From: Paramecium sonneborni
Lineage: Eukaryota > Ciliophora > Oligohymenophorea > Peniculida > Parameciidae
Reading direction: 5' to 3'
Length of the DNA: 64,000 nucleotides
Assembly (NCBI GenBank): GCA_905182985.1
Contig: CAJJDN010000013.1
Location: forward strand, 644,516-708,515
The translations under genes and the position numbers were made by a program. Positions 23,897-36,117 of this stretch are shown here, in pieces. Numbering within the stretch: position 1 is the first letter of the stretch; the number at the start of each line of letters is the position of its first letter. The notes below the pieces were generated by a model, which did no database searches, was not told the DNA's origin, and saw only the letters and a list, made by a program, of their open reading frames with translations.

Positions 23897-25657
23897 ATGA
23901 ATAAAGTTGCTTATCTTAAAAGAACTCAGACTGCTGGGAATGGGTAAATTAAATATTTATATTTTAAGTTTTAGAACAAGTCAAGAGAAAGATTTAAAAT
24001 CATAGACTTTTACTAAGATTACAAATTAGTAAGAAGAAGAGGCCAGTCTAAATAAATAACTCTAGACTTTGCATGCAAAGAGAGATGAATTGAAGGAATA
24101 AATATAGATGAAAGAAAATGAAATAGAAAAGAAGAGAAGATAAATTTATGAATAAGAAAAAAATAGTAGATGGGGAGAAAATAAAAATCAAAAATAAAAC
24201 CAATAGAATTCACAAATGGATAAAAAATCAAAGATGAGAAGATAGCCTTAAAGTATTTAATATTCATTATTTAGATATCCAATTTAATCTTGCCTATTTA
24301 TATTAAAAAGAGAATGAAATGTTAAATGAAACAGTTTAACTAAAAAATGATATAAACAAAATGAGGAGAGAAAAAGAAATGTTTAAGAAAATTCTTAAAT
24401 AATTATAAGAGGATTGGATAGCTCATCATGAGAAGATGCTTGAAAGAAGTTAGGAATAAGAAAAAGCATTTAGAAGTTTACATCAAGAAATGGAAACTAT
24501 TAAATCATTAAGAAAGGATGTAGCTTAAGAATAAAGAAAATTTGGAAAAGAATTTAAAAGCATTTATGATAAATTCAAAGAATCAAAATCTCCTGATCAT
24601 TAATCTAAATCAAGAGAAAAAAGTAGAGGCAAAAAAGAAGCTGATAATTATAAAAAAAAGAAAAATAGAAGTGACAGTTATGAAAGATATAGTGGTTCAG
24701 AAGAAGAGCCAGATACTGAAGATTTAAAATATGAAATCTTACATATTAATGAAACAGCTGATAAAAAAAAGAAAAAGATTTTAGAAAGAGAATAAAAGGC
24801 TTAATAAAATTAATAAGAATAATAAGCTTTAGCTGATTTATAATCTGAAGTATAAACCTATGATTAAACATTAAAATAATTATATAATCAAACTAAATCA
24901 GAATAAATAGATGAAATTGTTAATATTTTTGTAGAATAGGAAGAATAAAATTATGGGGCTTTTAAATATATTTATGAATAATCTGATGAATTAGAAATGC
25001 TTTAAAAATAAAACAAATTGTTATTAATGGAAAAGTAAGAATTAGAAAATAGAGATTAAAAAATTATGGCTGATTAAAAATACAAATAAAAATTATAATT
25101 TGAAGAGAAATTAGTCAAAATTAAAGCTAAATAAGAAAAATTATAAGAAAAACTTTAGGAAATATCTAAAATTCTAAAAGAGTTAATGATCAGTATACCT
25201 ATAATGTTTGAACGTATAGGATGCAATTTAAAAGAATACAGTTAACTCTTAGGACCTAAATTTGTAAAATATAATTTCTATAAAATAAGAGTTTTAAGGA
25301 AATGGATGAAGATAAACTATTAAAAGTATTAGGTGTCATTGAAATTAGAACAAATGATATATTGTAGATGTAAGATATTGCATAAAATCCACGTCATAAT
25401 TTTATGAAAAAAGATGTATGATATATATTAATATAGGCTAAATAATCTAATTTTGCTAAAATAGATGATGGAAATAATCAAGGAGATAATCCAAATGATG
25501 AATTATTACAAAGAATACGTAATAGTTAATTTTTATTTATTTAGTTGAGAAATTTAAGGATACTGAACTATCAGAATAATAATTTTCAAAAGCATAATTG
25601 AGAGATATAGCAGAAAAACATATAAGAGCAGGAACTGGAAAGAAAAAAAGAAATTGA
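23897..25657 (+). CDS. outer-dynein-arm docking complex coiled-coil protein (ODAD1/CCDC63/ODA1-like)
   Basis: Five introns at 23944-23974, 24253-24274, 25264-25289, 25416-25436 and 25519-25544 give 544 aa. The protein is coiled coil at residues about 35-190 and 240-420. The diagnostic stretch EIVNIFVEQEEQNYGAF followed by KYIYEQSDELEML matches the conserved central motif of CCDC114/CCDC63/ODA1. These proteins dock outer dynein arms on ciliary doublet microtubules. A basic Lys/Ser/Arg-rich linker (SREKSRGKKEADN) breaks the coil near residue 210 and a Lys/Arg-rich tail (GTGKKKRN) ends the protein. It converges with the RING gene, 31 bp between stop codons. Confidence 0.9.
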
Positions 25658-25688
25658 TTAGAATTAATAAATTTTTAATAGTAACTCA

Positions 25689-27394
25689 TCATTAATCATG
25701 TTGTTATTGATTTATTTTAGGTCTTTTTTTTAATTTTTAGTTTAATTCTGTAGCACAAACAACTTAATAAATATCCTTTTCATTTTTACAAATTTAAATT
25801 TATAATACTCTTTCTACTTTCTATAATTATTAAATATTAATAATACTTTTCTACATAAATAGCATTCATCTTTGTTTTTCCACAAATCTAAAGCACAATG
25901 ATAACATACTCCACTATGTCCGCATGGCATAAATAAAGCATCTGAATCATTGTCATAACAAATACAACAAGAATTGATTGATGATAATGAAATTGATTTT
26001 GGTTCATTTTACTAAAATTTTATTATTAATATTACTTTTTATTTATCTTATAAAATTGAAGTTCCTTTCAATTCATCTAAATCCTCTTTTTCAATTATTT
26101 TAAAATTCACCATAGATGCAAGTTTAATCTTGTCATTAAAATTTTCTATCGTTTTTTAAATCTAAGATGATAATGCTTTATGATGAGTAGGCTTCTTATT
26201 TTAATCTTAATTTTTTAAATCACTTTTTTTTTCAGAATTTAGATCATCAAATCCAAAATATGTTTTCGAAATTCTTTTAACTACTTTTGGAATCTACATT
26301 TAAGCTTCAGAATTTTGACTCTCTATAAAATTTTATTTAAATTGTTGTAATTAAACATCTGCTTATTAAGTTGCCACACTATGAAGTGGATTAATAGAAT
26401 CATTTAGTGATAAAAATATTTACAATGAAGATATCAATTCTGGTTTAAATTTAAAAGAAAAATAAGTGAAAATGATTTAGTTGACAATTAAAATGATTCT
26501 GTCCACTTCAATTGCTCTATAATATGTGCCTTAAAAAATATTATTCAATATTGACATCGGTATCATAAAAAGCATTGAAGAACAAGATATCAAAAATAGC
26601 AATATCCAAATATTAGTTATCACTATAATAATTTAAAATAACAAACCTAAGCATTTTTAACGATTACACTATTCTAAAATAACTTGTATACACAATGCTA
26701 ATACAACAAAAATGTAGTATAATGCTATCGATGCTAAGAGACTAAATAATAGCCAGAATATCCATAATGTATACAACCATTATATATCAAAATATCCTTC
26801 TATCTTTAAACATAAAAAAGTAGAGGTTAATAAGATACAAATATTTCTAAATACATAAAACAAATTGATTTATTATACTGATTCCTTAAAAAACTAATTT
26901 CCTTCATTAATCTTGACTATTAATGAGAGAAATATATTTATAACAGGGAATATATTTGAAAATAGAATTAACTCATTATCTCTATTGATTGCATAAAAAT
27001 TTAATGCCAGCACAAAGCATTCTTCAAAAAATATTTAAAGTAATCTTATAAAAGTGTGATTGTACTTACTTAAAAATAATCATATATAACATGATCTTAC
27101 ATATTTTTATTAGCAAAAATTCTATAAAAGTATATTTGATGCAGAATTTATAAGAATAATTTTGAATGTATGCAGTAAATCACACATAACAAATTTCCAT
27201 CATAGGCAAGCTCAAAACCTAAAAGCAATACTGCTATTGCATAGACAGAATTGGAAAGTATTGCTTAAGTCAATAATTCATGGGCCTATTCATATCGAAA
27301 TCTTGTGTATATTTAAAGCTAATTACAGAGTTTCTAATTGTTGTATGTTTTCTGTTGTTTACTAACTTTAAGAATTATTTAAATCTCTTCTCAT
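25689..27394 (-). CDS. polytopic membrane protein with C-terminal RING finger
   Basis: Introns at 27302-27326, 27069-27100 and 25821-25846 (25, 32 and 26 nt) give 540 aa. The N-terminal half has several hydrophobic segments, for example VYAIAVLLLGFELAY, WIFWLLFSLLASIALYYIFV and IIIVITNIWILLFLISC. A cytosolic linker leads to a C3HC4 RING: SCCICYDNDSDALFMPCGHSG, then VCYHCALDLW and ECYLCRK. Membrane-bound RING proteins of this shape act as E3 ubiquitin ligases; the substrate is unknown. After the last intron the tail KVERVLQIQICKNEKD continues the conserved RING-tail pattern, which supports that splice. All eight metal ligands are present. Confidence 0.9.
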
Positions 27395-27742
27395 AAATAT
27401 AAAAAGATAGAAGAGAGTTTAATTATTAAATAATTTAATGAAAAATATTGATTCTTCTGAGAGAATGAAAATTTATCTTACAATTCGATAACTTAAATTA
27501 TTTCATTTTATGAATTATTTAGTAAATATTACACTATATTTTTTTATTAATTCAATTTTTACTCTCATAATAAAAAATGTTAGAATTCTGTATAACTATT
27601 AATTTGATTTTTAGTTTTAGCTATAAACAATTAAAAAACTTGCTGCTTTGATTTCTTAACATAAATATGTTAAAATCTAAATTATTTTAAATATTTTTTC
27701 ATGTTAATACAAACCAAATAATGAAGAATAATAATAAATAAA
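27395..27742. other. intergenic, no gene seen
   Basis: This 348-bp AT-rich gap lies between two - strand genes. I find no open frame with coding character and no RNA gene. Confidence 0.5.
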
Positions 27743-30061
27743 TCAAATTATTTTTTTCGTTTATTCTTATTTAGTTATTGATTTGCTTAGATTTTAATAT
27801 TTATTTTCAATTTAAAAAGGTTATTCAGTTTTTTATCGAAATTATCTATATCTAACACTTTTACATCTCAATTCTTTATCAACATTTTAGATTACAAGTT
27901 ATGTTTCACTTATATTCTTTTTTAATTAAGATATAGATCTTTCTCTTAAGGAATTTAATTCTTAAATATGTTATTCTTTTGTCTTAATAATCATTACAGA
28001 CCTTCCTAAAATAATAAGATAATTATACTTGCATTTGTCATTCTAACACTATTTGATCTATTATACCATTTTTTTTTTGATTATTTTAATTTATTTCTAA
28101 ACTTTTAGAGAGAAAATACTTCTGGATGATTGAAAATAATTTTTTTTAGATTTTATAGAGGTCCTAATTTTGCTCCTGGCTTTTCGAAAGATAATAATGA
28201 ATTATCAAGATCATTTTATTTAGTCATAATTTGATTAGGTTTAGTATTTAATGAATCAACATACATTTATTTGTTAATAACTCTCATTTATAAATCTTAT
28301 TTAGTTATTACTTCTTATTTGGATATTTATTTAACAGGCAATACAAATTTAGAAAATTAAGTTTTAAATCTTAAAAGCTTTTTGTAAAAATCACTTTCCT
28401 TCTATTATAATTTCTCTTTGCTCAACAATTATTACAATTACATATCCTTACATCTATAAAATAAATAAATGAGATAATTTACTAGATATCATCAATTGCA
28501 ATTTTATTTTCTATCATTTTCTTAATCATTTTATCTAAAAATTAAGTAGTAGGCTAAACATTTGTTTAAGGAAATTATTAAACATTTTATAATTGATTTT
28601 ATATTTTTTTATCAGAAAAACTATTAGAGATTTAAGATAAAGATCCTTTAAATGATTTTGATCCATGAATTGATATATTTTCTTTTTTTTGGAATCTTAA
28701 TGTATTACTAGATATTCTAGTATCAATTGAACTAAAATTCTCATTATTATTAAGTTCAATAAAAGCAAGCTCAGAATTATGAGCTACTTTAATTTATGCA
28801 TTTTTTTTACAATAAAAATACTCTGGTGATGAGATAGTATCTTTATTGTTTTAATTATAATAATAATTAATAGTCTATTTATAATTTTAAAGCTCTTAAT
28901 GTTCTGTATCATTTTATTGATATAAAGTTTTAATTCTAGGTATTCCTATATCTTCATTTAAGTAAATTTACTCTAATAATTGATTGAATGTAATATATTC
29001 TTTATTTTTACCATTGGTGATTGTATAAATATTTTATACATATGTAGACAATTCATCAGTTGAAATTAAATAATGGGAACTTAACCATTTTAGTACTCCT
29101 ATTATATCGTAACATCTTTAAAATTTAAATATTGATTAATAATAATATATTGTTTGGATCCAAAACCAAATAAAAGGTTTCAATATTTTGCCAAATTTCC
29201 ATTTGCATTTTAATTTACTTTTAAAATCATTATAAACCTCCATCTATTATACTAAAAAGATCAAATATTTAATAACATCAGAATGATTTAATTCTTCAAT
29301 AATTTAAAAACATTAATCATTGTTTGATTCGAAATATCTATTTAATAAATTTGTAGATGATAAAATATATTAACATAATTTAGAAACTCTTTTGCCTTTA
29401 CCTTAAAGTAATATTTTACTAATTTCATAAGATGTAATTGCATATCTAAGTTTCTCATTTGGTTTAGCATCTATTTAATAACTTTATAATCTATAAGCAA
29501 TCATTATATTCTTTAAATATATCTCATATTCTTAATTTAGATTAAAATTAATTGTTATTTAATCTAACTTTAGTTTTCCACTAGTATTGATAATTTAAAT
29601 TTATTATTCTAATTAATCTTTAAAGATGGAATTTCTTAATTGTTCTCTAATTCTTTATTTAGGATCTATAGAAGCTAATTCAAAGTTTTAAGTAATTTTT
29701 AATATGAGAATGGGATAGGTTTCAAGATATTTAAGTATTTTCTATTTCCAAATTTTAATGTCTATCAAGTTTTTTTTTGTCATATCTTTGAATATGGTTT
29801 TCTTAAATATTTTATTTAAAGACATTAATAAAATATTTAAAAAATGAATTCTATCATTTAAATGAATCTAATTGGTATGATCATAACGATCTAAAAATTT
29901 GGATAATAACGAATAAAGTTTTTTATATTTTTTCTATTAATGATGCTTTTTTATACTTTTTGAAATAGCTAAATGACTTATTTATTAATGTTTTCGAATT
30001 AAGTTTGAACAGACTATAATTGAGTAGGATTAAGAAATAAAACTTATTCATAATTATCCAT
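27743..30061 (-). CDS. unknown protein, 748 aa
   Basis: Introns at 29934-29956, 28416-28441 and 28006-28028 (23, 26 and 23 nt) restore 749 codons. Residues 1-430 look globular and helical, with aromatic-rich stretches such as WKFGKILKPFIWFWIQTIYY. The C-terminal 300 residues are Asn/Gln/Ser-rich and probably disordered, ending in a basic region. No signal peptide, clear transmembrane helix or catalytic motif is visible and I recognise no family. The ATG lies 35 bp downstream of the EF-hand gene stop on the same strand. Confidence 0.8.
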
Positions 30062-30096
30062 ATTGATTATAATATAAATAATAATAATAAATAAAA

Positions 30097-30825
30097 TCAA
30101 CTCAAATTATAAGAGATGGCTTATTATTACAAAGATTTCAAAACTAAATTTTCATAATCTTCTAGAGTAACTTTTCCATCTCCATCAGAATCAGTCATAT
30201 GTATCCAACTTCTAACATCATCTGCTGTTGGTTCATATTTTATACCTGAATTTAAATAGACAATTACCCATTTATCTATAAGTTTCTCTTATAATTTCAT
30301 AGACTTCATCTTCTGTAATATAACCTGAACCATCAGCATCAAGTTTTTTGAATAATGTTCTAGCTACTTCTAAACGCTCTTCAATATAATTTGGTTATCT
30401 AAAATAAATAAGAAACTATTACTTATTCATTGATTATTATTGCTTAAATTAATATTAAGTCCCACAAAACTTTTTTAAACAATATTATTCAATATCCTAC
30501 AAAGTTAATCTGTTCTATGCAGTTTCTAAGATAATTATATTATTGTTAATTTACTGTTAATTGCTTTCATAAATCCATTAGTCTCATTAACTTTAGGCTT
30601 AGTTATTATATTTTAAGATCTATATGCATCACTAAACATAGATCCTATATCTACAACATCTATGTATCCTTTATTACTAACTATTCACAATTATTCAATT
30701 ATTTTACCATCATAAGTTTAGAAAATCTTTCGAGCAAGCATTCTACATCCATCTGCATCCAAAATCCCACCATATGGTGTTTAAGGCATATTATAAGGAT
30801 TTGTCATGTTATTTAAAGTATTCAT
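30097..30825 (-). CDS. EF-hand calcium-binding protein, four EF-hands
   Basis: Four introns at 30681-30707, 30526-30554, 30399-30422 and 30246-30267 (27, 29, 24 and 22 nt) give 208 aa. EF1 (FQTYDVSNKGYIDVVDIGSM) appears only after removing the 27-nt intron. EF2 (NRLTLQDIEQYC) is degenerate. EF3 (LDADGSGYITEDEVYE) and EF4 (TDSDGDGKVTLEDYE) have canonical loops with all Asp/Glu ligands. The spacing resembles the calcium-binding proteins that make up the infraciliary lattice or calmodulin-like sensors of ciliates. The N-terminal Asn/Met/Pro-rich segment is disordered. Target and location are unknown. Confidence 0.92.
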
Positions 30826-30927
30826 TATTAACGAATTATTTATGTTATTTTATTAATTATTTAAATTTATGTCTTTCCACTTTTAACTAGCTTTAAATAT
30901 AAAATTTACACATATATATAATATTAT

Positions 30928-31851
30928 TCACAAATCTTCTATATGAATTGTTACACTATTTAAAGTCTTAATGTATGCCATTACGAAAATTATCAAAAAT
31001 ACTGCTATTATAAATAATATCTTCTTTAAAATTATTTTAGAATTTTTTATAAAAAGAAAAAATTGTTTTGGTACTTTGTTATTTTCTTTCTTTTCTTAAA
31101 TTATTTTCTGCGATTAATCAATTTGATCCTTCTTTTGAGTTTAAGGTTTTGTTTTGATTATTTATCCTCCTAATTAATGATCACTCTTTTTAATATTTGT
31201 ATTTTCATGAATGAAAGACTTAAAATTCTCAACTTGTAATTTATATATAATCTATTGCTCAGTTTATTTCGAGGATTCTTGAGGTAATATGAATGATCTT
31301 AGTTTATATTTAGCCTTCTTAAAGGTATTAATTGCTTTCATAGATTTAATCATTTTTTCTGAAATTGGAACACTTTTTTTCATTTGTTTGCCTTAAACAT
31401 CATCAGTTTCTTCGAATATTATAGTGACTCCATCAGCAGCTTTTTGAAAAATATTTAGAATTTCATTAGAATTTTTAAAGTAAACCTTTTATTCTATTGT
31501 AACTTCTTCTCCATTAAAACATTCAGTTTTATTTTGTCTTTAATTTAATTAAACTAATTTCAATAAAGGGAGTAAGCTATCCATTTGTTTATACTTATTT
31601 TAGCATGAAATTTTTTTGGATTCCGAATTTATTTTCCTGATCGAATAATTATATCTAAAAGGATCTTTTCTTAAATCACTTTTGTTTTAAATTAATACTA
31701 ATTTCATTTATTTAGCTGGACCAGGCTCTGATGATTAAGACTTTTATGAAAATGAATCTAACATAGGATTTCTTAAGTCATCATCCTCTTCAGTTACTAA
31801 TTATTTTGGAATAGGGGAAACAATAATTTAAGGTTAAGTAGATCTCTTCAT
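30928..31851 (-). CDS. tail-anchored membrane protein, 307 aa, unknown
   Basis: An uninterrupted frame of 308 codons. The protein is charged and soluble-looking for 270 residues. It ends with one hydrophobic helix (IILFIIAVFLIIFVMAY-like, near residues 275-295) and only a short lumenal tail, which is a tail-anchor topology. The middle contains a compact block (NEILNIFQKAADGVTIIFEE) and a long Lys/Gln-rich linker precedes the anchor. SNARE heptads with a central Gln or Arg are not evident. I recognise no family. No introns, in contrast to its neighbours. Confidence 0.8.
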
Positions 31852-32023
31852 TAATAAATTTATTATTAATAATTATATAATACTATACTTTAATAAAATT
31901 ATATTTATATAGATAGCAAAAATATGAATGAAATGAAAATAGAGTTTGAAATTGTTAGAAATTTATGCATTTTATTTGTTTTTATAATAAAGTAAATAAA
32001 ATTATTTAATTAAAAGAATAATT

Positions 32024-32714
32024 ATGGATAATTTGCAATTAACCAGCTTCAAAGAATAAACAACAATTGTTTTAATGCCATATCATTTAAAAAATATATC
32101 TAAATCAATTTAAAATGTTATTCCTAAGATGATTTTTACATGCAGAATACATAATTCAATTCCTGTAAATTTTTTAATAATTTAGAGCATTGTCATTGCA
32201 GTTAAAAAAGTTAGTATTGTATCTGAATATCTTGAAACATTTGATGATTAGCCTTAAATGTTTATTGACATTGAATATACAGTAACATTATTGCAATTAA
32301 ACTCAGGTTAAAATAGATATATATTCTTTTTAGGTTCTTTAGTAAAAGGAAGATTGGTTTAATAATTTAAATCCCATATGATAGTTTAAATCTTTAATAT
32401 CTTTAATGTTTTAATACCTGAAGATGAAATCAATGAAAAATCATTTTTTTGGAATGAAAGCTTTAATGCCTTTATGAATAGTAATAAAAATACATAATAC
32501 ATTAGAATAGAATGAGATTCTGGAAAATTAAGTTGAATTATAAATTAAAATTACAGAAGTCACTTTAAATGAGGCAGATTAAAAAGAGTTTCAAATTAAA
32601 GGATCTTTAAAGGATAGAAAATAGACAGGATAAATAGAGTATCTTGAAACTGTAATTGGAGATTAAACTAAAATTGAAGGAATCATAGCAAAATCACTTG
32701 ATTGCATAAATTGA
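32024..32714 (+). CDS. RPA43/Rpb7-like RNA polymerase subunit (probable Pol I A43)
   Basis: Introns at 32307-32333 and 32481-32505 (27 and 25 nt) are required. A third at 32165-32185 (21 nt, 3n) is optional because both readings stay in frame; the product is 205 or 212 aa. The N-terminal half fits the Rpb7/A43 tip domain (TIVLMPYHLKNISKSI). The OB-fold half begins GSLVKGRLVQQFKSHMIVQI and continues FNIFNVLIPEDEI, like A43 proteins. VTLNEADQKEFQIKGSLKD follows, again A43-like. A43 with A14 forms the Pol I stalk that binds Rrn3. The call rests on pattern similarity only. Confidence 0.6.
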
Positions 32715-33198
32715 TGTCTAATAATATTTTTTATTTATATCTAATTTGTTATTATAAAATTATTAAACATATTCAATCATAGAAGCATCTAGTATGTATA
32801 TTTCCATCAAAGAAAGTATAAAAGACTAACTAATGCATTTAATTAATTAAAATAAGCTCAGAAAATAATAAACTTAATGATTGTATTTTATTTTTGCAAA
32901 AACATCATAATATTAATCAAGATTTCTTAATAAATATATTATCAAAATCAATGCTTTTATTATTTTAAAAATATTTTAAAAAGGACTTGAAAATCTTTAT
33001 TTTATGTAATATTATTAAAAAGAGATTTATATTAGGAAAAAAAAACTAGCTGCTTATATTATTAAAAATATATTTCAGAAAATAAAAAGAAGATTAGATT
33101 TGAAAAACTTTTAATTTAATTTTCCTTTGATTTTTAAGAGTCCAAATATTTTTTTAGGCTTATTTATATTTCGAAAATTAATTTGTTAGAAGGAGGAA
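32715..33198. other. intergenic, no gene seen
   Basis: A 484-bp AT-rich stretch with frequent stops in the frames I checked on both strands. No RNA gene is recognised. Confidence 0.45.
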
Positions 33199-33667
33199 AT
33201 GAAAAAGAAAAATATTTTTTAAGAATAAATTTTTATAGAATGTAAGTGAAAAGCTAAATAAATTAAATCTATTGAAGTTTGTTAAATTTAAGGATTAGAT
33301 TAATTTTGGAATCAATATGAATAAGTAGAAACCAATAAATAGTATTTAGAAAAATTATAAAGATGGATTAATGAATTAAGAAGATGAATAAAATAAAGAA
33401 TAATAAATAGAAATTAAAGAAATTTAAGTTAAGCAAAATAAAATTCAGATTTAAAAGTTTGTTTAAGAAATGAATGAAAATATTTGTTATAATAAAATTG
33501 AAAAAGTATAAATAGGTTCATCAAAGATAAAGTAGATCTTCATCTTGTAAATCTTGGCCAACAATTTTCCTTATATTAGAATCATATAGATTACTCAAAA
33601 ATATCAGAATCTAAAAATTATTATTTATTAGGTTAAGCATAATGAGATGAACATTTTCCAAGATTGA
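33199..33667 (+). CDS. doubtful short coiled-coil ORF, antisense overlap at its 3' end
   Basis: An open frame starting MKKKNIFQEQ can be extended with a 25-nt intron (GTA...TAG, about 33329-33353) into a Gln/Lys/Glu-rich segment resembling coiled coil, ending at TGA 33665. The first exon contains an in-frame TGA unless a further intron is assumed. The last 86 bp lie opposite the coding end of the FHA/RING-CH gene. It may be a short real gene with a different end, or noise. Confidence 0.25.
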
Positions 33668-35114
33668 ACTACAAAATACTTCTTCCAACTTAAATTTCAA
33701 TTCCATTTAAATGATTATTCAATGGTATGACTTTTTATTACATTAATATCAATGATCCAAATTTGGAACTATTATCTGTCAAATATACATTTCCATCATT
33801 TAATTTAAGAGTTCCATGATTTCTACTAACAGATATATCATTAATTCTGATTTCAGTATCATAGGCTCTTCCAATTTATAATTCATTAGCTTTTACTACT
33901 TTATCATCACTATTATTATTAAAAGTCACGATATAAACTCCATTACATTGAGCCCAAGAAGAATCTTAATTATTTTTATGAACTTTTGAATCCTAAATGA
34001 TTTTTTTAAATATTTACTTAATGTTTCTAAATCATTTCCATTAAAATATAAGGTTAATCTACAGGTTTACTTAAATCAATTAAATCAAAAACATGATCAT
34101 CACTTTTAAAAATTGGAGGATAATTAAATTTACATATTTCACATTCTAAATTTTTCCACATATAAATCATACAATGATTACTATGTTTAGTTTAGAATTT
34201 CAATTTTAACCATTTCTTTAAACAATTAAGATGGATATATTTAATTGATCCAGTACATTTACATGGATTTATTAAAGGGTTTGATTCATTATCTTAACCA
34301 CTACAACATATTCTGCATGAAATACCATCAGATTAACTAGATCTTGCTGATTCTAAATCACATCTAAGAATAAAAACATTATAAATATACAATTATTTCT
34401 TCTTATTTAACTGAATTTCCCTAATTTTAAATTTCACTCTTCCAAATTTTATAACATCTCCTTATTTTAATTTTATACCTTCAATACTAAACATTTATTA
34501 AATTGATCTAACTACTAACCATATTCTACTTCCCTTATCTAATAATTTTGTATTTGTTCTTTAACTTTAACTCAATCCTTAATTATTTTATCCTATTCTT
34601 TTTATCAATTCTTATGACTATTCAAATTCTTCTCCTTCAAATTAATCTAAATCTTCAGATTATTAATAATCTCTATTGCCAACTCCCATTTAATCTTACT
34701 TCCAATTTTATTAATTTTATTTGCATTCTCCCTTTTTATTTATTATTGTAAACACTCCATTTATTTTCTCTATTCTGAATAGTATTTAATGCTATTTTAT
34801 CACACATTTATTCCAATCTACATCATCATCTATCCATTACAATTCGTTATTATTTTTTATTAAATAACCTCCTTATCTTATCTTATTATTATTAATCCAC
34901 ATACCTCAATTATTTATTCTTTTAAATGACTTTGATTCTCAAAATCAAATAGAGAAAATGATTCTTATGCCCAAGTTTTTATTTTTATGAATAATTCCTT
35001 TTCACTATCTTCTTTCATATTTCCATTTTATTCCTCATTTATAATTATCTCTTAAATATTATTGTTGTTAGATTAATCTGAATCAAAATATTTTCTACAT
35101 TGACAATTACCCAT
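33582..35114 (-). CDS. FHA - RING-CH - FHA protein with N-terminal myristoylation signal
   Basis: Introns at 34818-34840 and 33993-34017 (23 and 25 nt) give 494 aa. The start is [10 protein letters not shown]: Gly2 with nearby cysteines, a classical myristoylation and palmitoylation signal. The N-terminal third ends like an FHA domain ([18 protein letters not shown]). A RING-CH (RINGv) zinc finger follows near residues 245-310: [21 protein letters not shown], then HLNCLKKW and CEICKFNY, giving C4HC3. A second FHA domain ends the protein: [20 protein letters not shown] followed by [14 protein letters not shown] and DNSSKFGS, with the Arg and SxxH phosphothreonine-binding residues intact. FHA plus RING-CH suggests a phosphopeptide-directed, membrane-attached ubiquitin ligase; that function is inference. 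Confidence 0.92.
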
Positions 35115-35663
35115 TTTATTAAAATTTATTAAGCAAAATATTTAATAATTTTCAAACAAATACGTTCCTGATATCATATAATTTTTTTCCAAAATTTTAA
35201 AAACCAGCTAAAAATTAAAAATATTTCTATCAATCTTATTGATCATCATTTTTGCTTTAATTTAAATAACAATTACTAAATATTGATTTTAAATAATTTA
35301 CTCTCCAACTTGATATTCTGTCTTTCAAAACATTATTCATCTTTAATTTCAATATATTTATTCAATTTTTTTTCTGGTAATAAAAATTTTATTAACAAAG
35401 AAATTTAGATGGATTTATATAAAATTTTTACTATTTTGCTTTATAACTAGATTTTAATGAAATATTAGAATCATTCTATATGTTATTTATGCAAATCCTT
35501 ATAAATAAGTGGAAACTTTTTATTAGGCCTTATTGAAAATTATTAGGATATTATTTAAATAAATGTTTAACTAATTTAAGATAAATATTTAATTAAGCTC
35601 TTTTATAAAAAAAACAAGTAGTTAAACTTAATTATTATATGTGATTTTCTATAATATCATGTA
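35115..35663. other. intergenic, no supported gene
   Basis: About 550 bp of AT-rich sequence upstream of the FHA/RING-CH start. A small - strand ORF (MNNVLKDRISSWRVNYL, about 35240-35342) is too short to support. It presumably includes the promoter of the FHA/RING-CH gene. Confidence 0.45.
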
Positions 35664-36117
35664 ATGAAATAGGGAGAATTTGAATCAATTAAAGAATTAA
35701 ATTAAATTCAGGATATAGAATAGAAGCGAATGATGTCTCTAAATGGTTTTAATCATTCAATTAAATCCTTCTAAACCATACTATTATAAATGAACTAAGT
35801 TTCAAAAACAAGCCTAAACTTGAGTCAGAAAATTCATCAAATATATCCTTAGATAATTTAAGCTTTGTAATGCAATTGGCATCTAAAAAACAAAATTATC
35901 TATTGCAAAAAAAGATATCATATATAAAATGTTAGTTGTAAATTCTATTCTAAGACATTTTGCAAAATATTCTTAATATTCTCCTTTTTTTAGAAATCCT
36001 TTAATTCTGTAAAGAACCATAAAACAAATGAAAACGCTATCTAAATTCACATATTTATGCAATTCAGGTTTTTATAAGAACAATAATGAAGGAAAATATA
36101 ATACTTTTAGTACTCCT
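35664..36117 (+). other. unresolved coding-like region
   Basis: From ATG 35664 (MKQGEFESIKELNQ) the frame is open, but the best coding-like stretch (ELSFKNKPKLESENSSN) lies in another + frame with no clear intron joining them. Farther on the first frame again looks coding (FSTPSITNKL). This could be a degraded gene, a gene with a sequencing indel, or an intron I cannot place. Confidence 0.3.
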
